From IMG/VR virus record IMGVR_UViG_3300025941_000098, positions 1 through 23,347 of that record: a DNA stretch of 23,347 nucleotides. One strand, given 5' to 3'. Numbering within the stretch: the stretch's first letter is position 1; every line of letters begins with the position of its first letter. The notes under the pieces are model-generated. The model did no database searches. It saw nothing but the letters and a program-made list of their open reading frames with translations, and was not told the DNA's origin. The stretch is from a virus. Positions 14,623 to 21,151 of the stretch are shown piece after piece. Both the position numbers and the translations under genes were made by a program.

Positions 14623-14843
14623 GAGATGGAGATCATCCCGCCGTTGTTCCACATCACGCCGGACGTGGCCGGGAGCGTCGTCGGAAGCGTGCTGATGTCC
14701 ATCGGATTTCCGGGAATCCCCTGGGCGCCGTCGCTGCCGTTTGTGCCAGGGGCGCCGGGCGGGCCTGGAGGTCCTATCCATTGCGCCGGCTCTGGCGGTC
14801 CCATATCGGTGATGTACCCCGCGTAGTGCAGCCTGTAGACCAT
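14619..14843 (-). CDS. Small collagen-like protein (74 aa)
   Basis: Residues 24-47 are eight uninterrupted Gly-X-Y triplets (GPP GPP GAP GTN, then GSD GAQ GIP GNP), the signature of a collagen triple helix. Several Y positions are proline. The N-terminus (VYRLHYAGYITDMGPPEPAQW) and the C-terminus (LPATSGVMWNNGGMISIS) resemble caps seen on short phage tail proteins. Phage collagen-like stretches usually trimerise and act as rigid linkers in fibres or head appendages. The start shares one base with the upstream stop (TGATG), and the stop overlaps the downstream start (ATGA). A 2OG oxygenase is encoded in the same operon about 4 kb downstream. Confidence 0.85.
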   Translation of the reverse strand: MVYRLHYAGYITDMGPPEPAQWIGPPGPPGAPGTNGSDGAQGIPGNPMDISTLPTTLPATSGVMWNNGGMISIS

Positions 14844-15487
14844 CAGAAGTACTCCCCCTGGACACGCTCGCCACTGGTCGGCAGCGCGATGTACTGCGCC
14901 AGGGCCCGGTTGGCCTGCCGGTCGTCATTCGGATCAGGCTTCTTGTCGAACAGTGGCGCCAGGGTGTTGGCAGCGAGCAGGACGTAGCAATCTCCGACCT
15001 CGGGAGGGATGTCGAATACGGTCCACCGCGCCAGCCCGCGCGCCGTCAGATCGTGATGCACGCCCATTACCGCATCCAGCGCCTGATCCTGTGCCGACAT
15101 GACCAGCGCGAACCGCCGTATGCGGCCCTCCAGCATCGAGTAAACCTGTGGATCAGCCGTCTTACCGAACGACGTTGCCATGAGCGCCGCCGTCATCTTC
15201 GTGTATTCCTCGGCGATCGCATCGGGGATGCCTCCATCGTCCCACCAGGCCAGCGCCTGCGACACGATGCTGGTATGAACGGCATTTGCCTTGATGACCG
15301 CGTAAGCGTGGTCGGCGGTCGATGGCGTTTCGTCTGCGGCGATCACGCCGAGCTCGATCAGGGCGTTGTCAGCAATCAGCGTGAGCGGCAGACCCACGGT
15401 AAGAGTCTGCCGATCAGCCAACGGGACGATTGCCACGCCAAGACGGCGTAGGGCTTGCTCTCCAATCGTGGCTACGTCGAGCGTCAC
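14843..15487 (-). CDS. Head-tail adaptor, P22 gp4-like
   Basis: A 214-aa mostly helical protein. The N-terminus ATIGEQALRRLGV resembles the start of P22 gp4-type adaptors (ALRKLGV), and a related pattern ALIELGVIAADETPS recurs near residue 42. The C-terminal part has RWTVFDIPPEV, then YVLLAANTLAPLFDKKPD and GERVQGEYF, a layout common in head-completion proteins next to the coat gene. In P22, gp4 binds the portal and begins tail assembly. The start is GTG at 15487, just after the stop of the upstream gene. Position downstream of the capsid gene and upstream of the gp10-like gene fits the role. Confidence 0.7.
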   Translation of the reverse strand: MTLDVATIGEQALRRLGVAIVPLADRQTLTVGLPLTLIADNALIELGVIAADETPSTADHAYAVIKANAVHTSIVSQALAWWDDGGIPDAIAEEYTKMTAALMATSFGKTADPQVYSMLEGRIRRFALVMSAQDQALDAVMGVHHDLTARGLARWTVFDIPPEVGDCYVLLAANTLAPLFDKKPDPNDDRQANRALAQYIALPTSGERVQGEYF

Positions 15488-15488
15488 G

Positions 15489-15944
15489 TCAGAACCGCAG
15501 CATACCAGCGCCGAGGTTCACGCGACCTGGGTCGGCCGTGTTAGCTCCCGCCGGCGGTGCTGGCGTCGCAACAGACGGTGGCGACCTAGATGCTGCCGCC
15601 TGCTGCGCCGCCGCTGCCTGCTGCGCCGCCGCGCGCTTCTGCGCCTCGTCGTGCAGCCTCATGCGGTCGTCGCGCTCTGCCCTCTGCCTATCCGTCAGTG
15701 GCACCTCCTTCTGTTTAGCAGCCTCTGCCAGCATCTCCTTGCGCTTTACGGCTACGTGCTTGCGCGCCGCATCGAGACGACTGGCCATCGCATCGTCGTC
15801 GCCTTCTGTCGCCGCCGCCATACGCGCCAAAGCCTCGTCACGCGCCTGGGTGTTCTCCACGATGTTGTCGAACAGCAGGCCACGCTGCGCGAGCGATGCA
15901 ACTTCCGCGTCAGTCAGAGGTTCGTCGAGTTGGGTTCCGCTCAT
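15489..15944 (-). CDS. Hypothetical helical protein after the capsid gene (151 aa)
   Basis: A strong ribosome site (GAGGAGA at 15951-15957) lies 6 bases before the ATG. The product begins MSGTQLDEPLTDAEVASLAQR and contains long charged helices to about residue 105, rich in Ala, Arg, Glu and Lys (ARKHVAVKRKEMLAEAAKQKE). A low-complexity stretch of AAQQAAAAQQ type follows, then a Pro-rich linker and a C-terminal GAGMLRF. Such a protein could be a scaffold-like or head-stabilising factor, but no family is recognised. It is 20 bases downstream of the major capsid gene, so the two are co-transcribed. Confidence 0.7.
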   Translation of the reverse strand: MSGTQLDEPLTDAEVASLAQRGLLFDNIVENTQARDEALARMAAATEGDDDAMASRLDAARKHVAVKRKEMLAEAAKQKEVPLTDRQRAERDDRMRLHDEAQKRAAAQQAAAAQQAAASRSPPSVATPAPPAGANTADPGRVNLGAGMLRF

Positions 15945-15965
15945 TTGCTATCTCCTCAGTGCTAA

Positions 15966-17093
15966 TTAAGCGTCGCCAACAGCCGTGGTAACGATCGTAA
16001 ATACACCGTTATCAACCGGCGTGGTCGTGTCCACAGTGGCGTGCTTACCAAAACGCAGCTTCTGCACGCCACGGATTTCCATTATGCCAGCGCCATGCTG
16101 GAATCCGTAGTCGCGATTGTTGGTCCTCGCCTGGGTCTTTTGTGCCCATGCGATGCCCACCGCTTGCGCCCCGCAGAGGAACGTGAACGCCGTATCAAGC
16201 GTCGCGTGCGCGTTGGTTCCGCCTCCCGCATACACCGGAATCTCGGGTATTTCCCGCACAACAATGCCATCCCATAGCAGGTCGCCACCGGCAAACAGCG
16301 GATTGCTATCGCCGCGCGTCTGTGCGTACTGATTGGCCGCAAGAACGTTGGCGTCCTTACGGAAGTCACGAAAAACGAGGCTGGGCATCAGAGCCACATA
16401 CCATTCCTCGCCGTTTTCGAGGCGGATCGGCCGGATATGGGGGCTTGCGGTACGAGCGCGACGCTTGGCCAAAGACAGCGTGGCCGCGGTCATCAGGTCG
16501 GCGGTGTTGTCGAGCGTCGCCATAGAAGTTGACCAATCGTTGGACACCGAGTTCGCGACTACTGCCCCGAATTGAATGCGGTCAGCGTTGTTGGTCAGCC
16601 ACGAATTGCACTGAGCGTCAGTGACGGCGCCGAGTGCGCCGCTCGTGCTGCCGTCAATGGTGATTGCACCGAGGGCCGCGATAATGTCCGCACGGATTTT
16701 TTCGACCGCCCAGTCCATCAGGCCGTCGCGACCGGCCTGGAGCAGATCGATGACGGATTTTTGCTCGTCCCAGTCGGTGACCGCGATGGCGTGGCGAATG
16801 ACATCGACAGTGACCTTGAGAGAACGAGAGTTTAACTGCTCCTCTTGGCCTTCCAGCGTCGTGTTTCCGGTGACGCCTGCTGCCGTCAGTCGCCGGACAG
16901 CTCCGAACACGACCGAATCGCCAGGCTTGCGCGTCAGTTCGTCGCGAAGCTGGATCATAGACGCAGCCGTAGTGCCAAAGTATCTGGTGAATTGGTTCCC
17001 GCGGATGTATTCGCGGAAGAAGTCAGTGGACCATTGCGATGGCGTAAGACCGGCGCGTGCGGTCGTCACCACCATGTCAGCCGTGGCGGTCAT
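15966..17093 (-). CDS. Major capsid protein, N4-gp56 family
   Basis: The 375-aa length and motifs fit the N4-gp56-type HK97-fold coat family: REYIRGNQFTRYFG near residue 28, RKPGDSVVFGAVRRLT near 55, GVTGNTTLEGQEEQLN near 73, VIRHAIAV near 98, and the helix DLLQAGRDGLMDWAVEKIR near 116-134. This is the subunit of the capsid shell. The ATG has an AGGA ribosome site at 17103-17106 and is preceded by the longest minus-strand non-coding gap of the window, which carries a three-copy repeat. The gene follows the scaffold, as expected for this phage type. A 22-residue helix at 121-142 is echoed in a small protein encoded upstream. Confidence 0.9.
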   Translation of the reverse strand: MTATADMVVTTARAGLTPSQWSTDFFREYIRGNQFTRYFGTTAASMIQLRDELTRKPGDSVVFGAVRRLTAAGVTGNTTLEGQEEQLNSRSLKVTVDVIRHAIAVTDWDEQKSVIDLLQAGRDGLMDWAVEKIRADIIAALGAITIDGSTSGALGAVTDAQCNSWLTNNADRIQFGAVVANSVSNDWSTSMATLDNTADLMTAATLSLAKRRARTASPHIRPIRLENGEEWYVALMPSLVFRDFRKDANVLAANQYAQTRGDSNPLFAGGDLLWDGIVVREIPEIPVYAGGGTNAHATLDTAFTFLCGAQAVGIAWAQKTQARTNNRDYGFQHGAGIMEIRGVQKLRFGKHATVDTTTPVDNGVFTIVTTAVGDA

Positions 17094-17128
17094 GGTTGGG
17101 GTTCCTGATAAAGGGGATATGTGTCGGG

Positions 17129-17154
17129 AACGCCCGCGATTAGTCCGGCGACGA
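17129..17154 (-). repeat. Capsid leader repeat, copy 1
   Basis: On the plus strand this copy reads AACGCCCG, 8 bases, then CCGGCGACGA. Read on the transcribed strand, the two conserved ends (CGCC..GG and C..GGCG) can pair imperfectly around an 8-base loop. The other copies are at 17184-17210 and 17222-17247. Confidence 0.7.
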
Positions 17155-17183
17155 CTTCAGCCGATGTAGCTCGGCTGCGGCTC

Positions 17184-17210
17184 AACGCCCGATTAACGAT
17201 CCGGCGACGA
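17184..17210 (-). repeat. Capsid leader repeat, copy 2
   Basis: On the plus strand this copy reads AACGCCCG, 9 bases (AT-rich), then CCGGCGACGA. Start-to-start distance from copy 1 is 55 bases. Confidence 0.7.
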
Positions 17211-17221
17211 TCAACGCACGC

Positions 17222-17247
17222 AACGCCCGAAAGTGCCCCGGCGACGG
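17222..17247 (-). repeat. Capsid leader repeat, copy 3
   Basis: On the plus strand this copy reads AACGCCCG, 8 bases, then CCGGCGACGG. Start-to-start distance from copy 2 is 38 bases. Because 55 and 38 are not multiples of 3, the repeat is unlikely to be a former coding repeat. It ends 1 base before the scaffold stop codon. Confidence 0.7.
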
Positions 17248-17248
17248 G

Positions 17249-18094
17249 TTAGCGACGATGGCCCAGAACATCCTGCAAAGACGGGTCCCCGGTGAATACC
17301 GAGGCGCTGCGGGACGCGACGCTGCGCGCGGTGGCGAGCGAGCGGGGCATATTGGCAATGACGGTCTGCGCCTGCGTCGGCTGCTGCGGCGCACTGGCCT
17401 CGGCTTCCCACTTGGCGCGCTCCTCGGCAATCAGCCGCTCGCGGAACGACGCCGGATCGTCGCCGACCTCGCGCAGCACGCGCAGCCGATCGACTTCCTT
17501 GACCAGCCAGGCATACGGATGGGCCTGCGAGGCCAACTTACCGCCCAGCGTCGGGTCGGTCTCCATGGCGCGCTTGAACTCGGTCACGTAGCCGTCGAGC
17601 TTCTCGGTGCCTATCTTGTCGCGGACCATCATCTCGGAGAAGTTCAGCCGCTCGTTCAGCATCGCTTGCTGCTGGCGCACGGTGGCCTGCTGGATGTAGC
17701 CGATGGGATCGACATTCGGGTCGGGCAACTGCGGCAGGGGCTGGACGGGCGCCTGCGGCGGCGGGGCCGCGGCTGCGCGCTTCAACTCATCAAGCTGCTT
17801 GCGTAGCTCGGCCGCCTCGGTCTCGTGCCTGACCGCACGCTCTTTCCAATCTTGCCTTCGACGCCGCTCGGCCTCGTATGCATTCCTCGGAACGATCTCA
17901 TCGCCCTCACGTGGCGCGGGCGGATCGGCTTCCGTATCCTCCTCTGGCTTGGATACGGCGGCCTGGGCAGGCTTGGTCTCTGGGGGTGGTGTTGGTGCCT
18001 CTGGCGCAGCTGGAGCCGCCTGCGGTGCCTCTGGGGGCGCTGCTGCGGCCTCTGCCGGATCGGCCAGGAATGCGTCGAGTTCAGAAGCCGCCAC
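17249..18094 (-). CDS. Capsid scaffolding protein
   Basis: A 281-aa product begins MAASELDAFLADPAEA and has a long Pro/Ala/Glu-rich acidic N-terminal region to about residue 70. A charged coiled coil follows (about 75-110, YEAERRRRQDWKERAVRHE), then a Pro-rich linker (PPPQAPVQPLPQL) and a helical C-terminal half with LNFSEMMVRDKIG and HPYAWLVKEVDRLR. Composition, length and place between portal and coat genes match scaffolds that guide shell assembly and then leave. The frame is open from 18103, but GTG at 18094 is preferred: GGGAG at 18103-18107 lies 8 bases before it, whereas at 18103 that ribosome site would touch the start. Confidence 0.85.
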   Translation of the reverse strand: MAASELDAFLADPAEAAAAPPEAPQAAPAAPEAPTPPPETKPAQAAVSKPEEDTEADPPAPREGDEIVPRNAYEAERRRRQDWKERAVRHETEAAELRKQLDELKRAAAAPPPQAPVQPLPQLPDPNVDPIGYIQQATVRQQQAMLNERLNFSEMMVRDKIGTEKLDGYVTEFKRAMETDPTLGGKLASQAHPYAWLVKEVDRLRVLREVGDDPASFRERLIAEERAKWEAEASAPQQPTQAQTVIANMPRSLATARSVASRSASVFTGDPSLQDVLGHRR

Positions 18095-18096
18095 GT

Positions 18097-18861
18097 TTAC
18101 CACTCCCTACCGGAGAACGCCTGGTTGGTTGTTGCCCCGAAGATGCTCAGTGCCGCGCCTGGTGCGACGGCCGAGGCCGGACTGCCGCACGCGAACTGTG
18201 CGCCGGCCGGAACCTTGAACGACGGGCGAGACGCCGCAGCAGTGCCCTGGTCCGAAATCCATAGATCGCCGGTCGAGAGGTTCTGCACCACGCAACCGCG
18301 GCGGTTCGGGAAGGCAGCCGCCAGCGCCTGCGCCACGCCTCCCGAGGCGATCACGCCGGAGATATCGGCCATCGTCACGGTGTTCTGGGCCTGCGCAGGC
18401 AGCAGCATTAGCAACAGCGCCGCGAGCGCTCCGCCGAAGATTTTGCCGGCGGTCACGGCCACGAAAATGCCTGTCTTGCCCGCCGCCAGGCCGACGCCGG
18501 TATCCGTAGCCACGCCGTTGATGGTCGCAGTGCCAGCGCCGAATACCTGAGCAGTCGCCGTGCCGGAGTTGGCGATGACACACACTTGGCCCGGCGTCAT
18601 TGACGGCAGCAGCACCGAGTCTTTGGTAGTCGCGACCACCGATACATTATTCACACCGGCAGTGAGCGGCGTGCCGTCTGCGTGCGTGCCGCTGGCCTTC
18701 GCTGTGATCGTATCGGCGGCACTGAGCGAAAGAGGGCCGGACAGCACGACGTGACCCAGATTGGTGGTCGAGGCCGCGAGCGTCGCTGCGTCTACCGCAT
18801 CCAGCGAGGCAGCGTAGGCAACCTCCTGCGTCGTGGCAAATGGGGCAGTCTGTCTGGTCAT
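18097..18861 (-). CDS. Head decoration-type protein, apparent fusion with an internal signal-peptide-like segment
   Basis: A 254-aa protein made of two beta domains. Residues 1-140 look like a phage head/decoration domain (VCVIANSGTATAQVFGAGTATINGV, quoted only for its VIANSG and ATINGVA cores), ending in VAVTAGKIFGG. Residues 160-254 form a second beta domain with NRRGCVVQNLSTGDLWISDQG and PSFKVPAGAQF, ending in GATTNQAFSGREW, a pattern frequent in small phage capsid or tail-associated proteins. Between them, residues 141-158 (GALAALLLMLLPAQA) look exactly like the core and AxA cleavage site of a Sec signal peptide. This suggests two fused genes, or an internal start at GTG 18456 (residue 136). 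The ATG overlaps the upstream stop as ATGA. Confidence 0.75.
   Translation of the reverse strand: MTRQTAPFATTQEVAYAASLDAVDAATLAASTTNLGHVVLSGPLSLSAADTITAKASGTHADGTPLTAGVNNVSVVATTKDSVLLPSMTPGQVCVIANSGTATAQVFGAGTATINGVATDTGVGLAAGKTGIFVAVTAGKIFGGALAALLLMLLPAQAQNTVTMADISGVIASGGVAQALAAAFPNRRGCVVQNLSTGDLWISDQGTAAASRPSFKVPAGAQFACGSPASAVAPGAALSIFGATTNQAFSGREW
18103..18107 (-). promoter_or_regulatory. Ribosome binding site deciding the scaffold start
   Basis: GGGAG on the minus strand, overlapping the last codons of the decoration gene. The 8-base spacing to GTG 18094 is normal, while GTG 18103 overlaps it. Confidence 0.6.
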
Positions 18862-19088
18862 GCCGGCGATCCTAAAGCAGCAATGATGTCAGTCCGCAAC
18901 TTGTCCATGGCCCAATTGCGCAGCATGGCCCTGCCCTCCATAACAAGCGCATAAGATGGAGACGCTTCCAATCGCCTGCGTTGTTCTTCGCGCCGAGCTT
19001 CACGCCGCACATCGTTCCGCATCCGCTCATCCCGCTTGCGCCGCCGGACCGTCTTGCGCCTAACGGCATCCGCTAGACTGGCGCTCAT
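18858..19088 (-). CDS. Small very basic protein with a capsid-like C-terminal helix (76 aa)
   Basis: Residues 1-47 are extremely Arg-rich (RRKTVRRRKRDERMRND, ARREEQRRRLEAS), suited to binding DNA or an acidic partner. The C-terminal helix (GRAMLRNWAMDKLRTDIIAALG at residues 52-73, of which I cite the GR, WA and DIIAALG cores) matches residues 121-142 of the major capsid protein at 14 of 22 positions. The start overlaps the portal stop as ATGA, and its stop overlaps the decoration gene start. It could be a capsid-interacting or packaging-related protein; no family is known to me. Confidence 0.75.
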   Translation of the reverse strand: MSASLADAVRRKTVRRRKRDERMRNDVRREARREEQRRRLEASPSYALVMEGRAMLRNWAMDKLRTDIIAALGSPA

Positions 19089-21151
19089 TTGCTCGCCTTC
19101 GGTGGTGGAGGCTGCATGGCTTGGTGTGCCTGAGCCATCTTGTGCAGCACCGTCGCGGCATTGACGTGCGCCGCCGTCTGCTTCTGCCTCAGGTCGGCCA
19201 TGTCGTGCGCGGCCTGCATGGCTGGATGCATCTGCGGCTCTACCGTGCCCGGTGCTGATGGCGGATCGGGCGCCACGTTCGGCTGGCCGAATGGCGGTGC
19301 GCTGAACTCGCTGTGGATGTTGTGTATCCTCTCCGCCGCGAGAGCGCCGTCTGCCGCCGCCTTGGCCTGCGTCGCCTTGACTTGCGCCTCGGCGTGCGCC
19401 TGCACCAGCGGGGCCTGCGCGGCCTGCTGCTGCTGCATCTGCTGCTGGTGCGCTTTCATCCGATCAAGCAGGTCCGCCTTGTTGCGCAGCGAGGACGCAG
19501 CGATCAGCACATCGCCCGGTATCAATCCAGGCTGGACGCTGGCTAGCTGCACGAGCGTCTGGAATGTTTCAGCTTCCATAGTCGGCAGGTTCTGGCCTTC
19601 CTCTACGGTAATATCCACGTCAAGGTCGGTGATGTCGTTCTCAATACGGATGACCTGCTGCAAGCGCGGATCGCCCGGCACAATGCCCATACTCTGCATG
19701 GCAATGGCACGCTGCGGCGGCGGCATAGCCGCCAGTTCGTCCTGCACCGTCACCGGCCGGTTGATGCCGACCCACTTTGTATCGTTCAGGCTGTCCGTCA
19801 CCCGGACCCACTTGCCGCCCGTCCAGTACTCCCGCGCTGCCATCCAGCACATTTCATAAACGCGCCTCGACCACATGCGCAACGAGTCCGCCAGCGGTTC
19901 ATTCTGCACCGCGCCGCCCGCCTGCTGCGCCAGGATCGCACGTCCGCTTAGCTCGCGCGGATCAGTGCCCGACATCGCAGCGTTAGGGCCGGATAGCTGC
20001 AGCTCTTGCGTAGCGTGTTGCAGCAACTGGAACTGCCCGGTTGCCAACTCCCCGCCAGGCAGCACTTCGAACTTCATCCCAGGCGTGACTTCGACATAAC
20101 CATCCGGCCGCGCAATCTCACGCCGCGCCTTGTCCACATCCTTGACCGCGCCTTGCTCGGCGATGACCTGATGGACGCTTAGAAGATGCAGCGACTTGCT
20201 GCGGCGCTTGTTGATCTCATCCTGTAGGCTGATCCATCCGCGCACCGCACCGTATCGCCAGTTGTCGCGCGTGATATACGCCGATTGAAGGATCAGGCTA
20301 CATGCACTCTTGCCGCGCCGATCCTTGAACGGCGACGGGCGCGGATCATCGACAATGCCGCCCTTGGTGAATGTCGCAGACCACCACGTTCCCTGCTCAT
20401 TCCAGTGGCACTGAACAACGCGCGTTCGCTCGCGCCGGCTGTCGAGCCATGTCGCGTGCGACGGGCGGTCGTCATACGTGCCGCCCATCTGGCCGGAGAA
20501 TGCCGCCTCGATCTCGTCAATGGCGTGCGGATACATCTCCTCAAGCTGGTCGCGATCCATCCAGATCACGATGCCGAGGTAGCGCGCATCGGAGAAGTCG
20601 ATGGCACGTGAGTGCGGGTCCCACCACAGCCGTTCCCACGAGACGTGCGTCAGCCGAATATCCGCGCCGCCCTTGCCGTCGTCCTCCAGGCTGCATTCAA
20701 TACCGCCAGCGCCCTCGATCAGCATGTTCTCGAACACGGCGCTGCGCAGCACGGGGAAGTTGTTATCGTCGTCGATGTAGCGCAGAGCCTGCGTTGCAGC
20801 TGTGGCGCGGTCTTCCTCTTGCGGCGTGCGTGGGAAAGCCTTGGGATCGGTGCGCGCCTTACGCTCCAGGCCACACAGCATCGCCACCTTGTCGTGGATT
20901 TTGTTGATGACCACGGCGGGCTGACCACGTAGACGCAGCGCGTCCAATTCGGCCTTGGTCCACTGCGCGTGATCGTAGTATTCGCGGTCTCGCTCGCTCA
21001 GTTCGCGCGGGTTGGTCGATGCGCGTTCGGCTTCCTCGAACCAGCGGACAAGCCGCTCGTGCAGCGCGATCATGTCGCCGGGGTAGACGTCCACGATTGG
21101 CCGCTGCGGCTGCGCGCTGTAGTCCGATAGCTGGGTGACGGATGCGCTCAC
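19085..21151 (-). CDS. Portal protein, P22-like
   Basis: The 688-aa length (P22 portal is 725) and motifs fit P22-type portals. These are an N-terminal helical region ending SERDREYYDHAQW, RGQPAVVINKI with DKVAMLCG and KARTDPKAFPRTP, IEGAGGIECSLEDDGKGG, the clip/stem pattern WERLWWDPHSRAIDFSDARYLG and VIWMDRDQLEE, and a Gln/Ala-rich C-terminal barrel region (QQQMQQQQAAQAP). The protein forms the dodecameric DNA channel at the head vertex and is the docking site of the terminase. The start overlaps the ART-like gene stop as ATGA. Confidence 0.92.
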   Translation of the reverse strand: MSASVTQLSDYSAQPQRPIVDVYPGDMIALHERLVRWFEEAERASTNPRELSERDREYYDHAQWTKAELDALRLRGQPAVVINKIHDKVAMLCGLERKARTDPKAFPRTPQEEDRATAATQALRYIDDDNNFPVLRSAVFENMLIEGAGGIECSLEDDGKGGADIRLTHVSWERLWWDPHSRAIDFSDARYLGIVIWMDRDQLEEMYPHAIDEIEAAFSGQMGGTYDDRPSHATWLDSRRERTRVVQCHWNEQGTWWSATFTKGGIVDDPRPSPFKDRRGKSACSLILQSAYITRDNWRYGAVRGWISLQDEINKRRSKSLHLLSVHQVIAEQGAVKDVDKARREIARPDGYVEVTPGMKFEVLPGGELATGQFQLLQHATQELQLSGPNAAMSGTDPRELSGRAILAQQAGGAVQNEPLADSLRMWSRRVYEMCWMAAREYWTGGKWVRVTDSLNDTKWVGINRPVTVQDELAAMPPPQRAIAMQSMGIVPGDPRLQQVIRIENDITDLDVDITVEEGQNLPTMEAETFQTLVQLASVQPGLIPGDVLIAASSLRNKADLLDRMKAHQQQMQQQQAAQAPLVQAHAEAQVKATQAKAAADGALAAERIHNIHSEFSAPPFGQPNVAPDPPSAPGTVEPQMHPAMQAAHDMADLRQKQTAAHVNAATVLHKMAQAHQAMQPPPPKASK

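Larger units (their letters stand above)
17094..17248 (-). promoter_or_regulatory. Leader region of the major capsid gene with three-copy repeat
   Basis: This 155-bp stretch between scaffold stop and capsid start is non-coding on the minus strand, in contrast to the overlaps elsewhere. It holds three copies of a 26-27 bp element (see the repeat entries) and a 7-bp perfect inverted repeat with a 6-base loop at 17158-17177 (CAGCCGA, CTCGGCTG side). It also contains the capsid ribosome site at 17103-17106. No T-run follows the hairpin in the transcribed direction, so an intrinsic terminator is unlikely. A role in raising or timing capsid expression, or in messenger stability, is plausible; I see no clear promoter boxes. 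Confidence 0.5.

Noticed and set aside
14623-14928. N-terminal extension of the 172-aa beta protein
   Set aside because: The extension overlaps the collagen-like gene and the adaptor gene in another frame and has shadow-type composition. ATG 14622 overlaps the upstream stop.
17158-17177. Possible terminator hairpin before the capsid gene
   Set aside because: There is a 7-bp stem with a 6-base loop but no T-run on the transcribed side. It is noted only as part of the leader region.
17703-18550. Overlapping plus-strand frames antisense to scaffold and decoration genes
   Set aside because: Low-complexity Gly/Ser/Ala/Trp/Leu sequence mirroring Pro/Ala-rich coding on the other strand.
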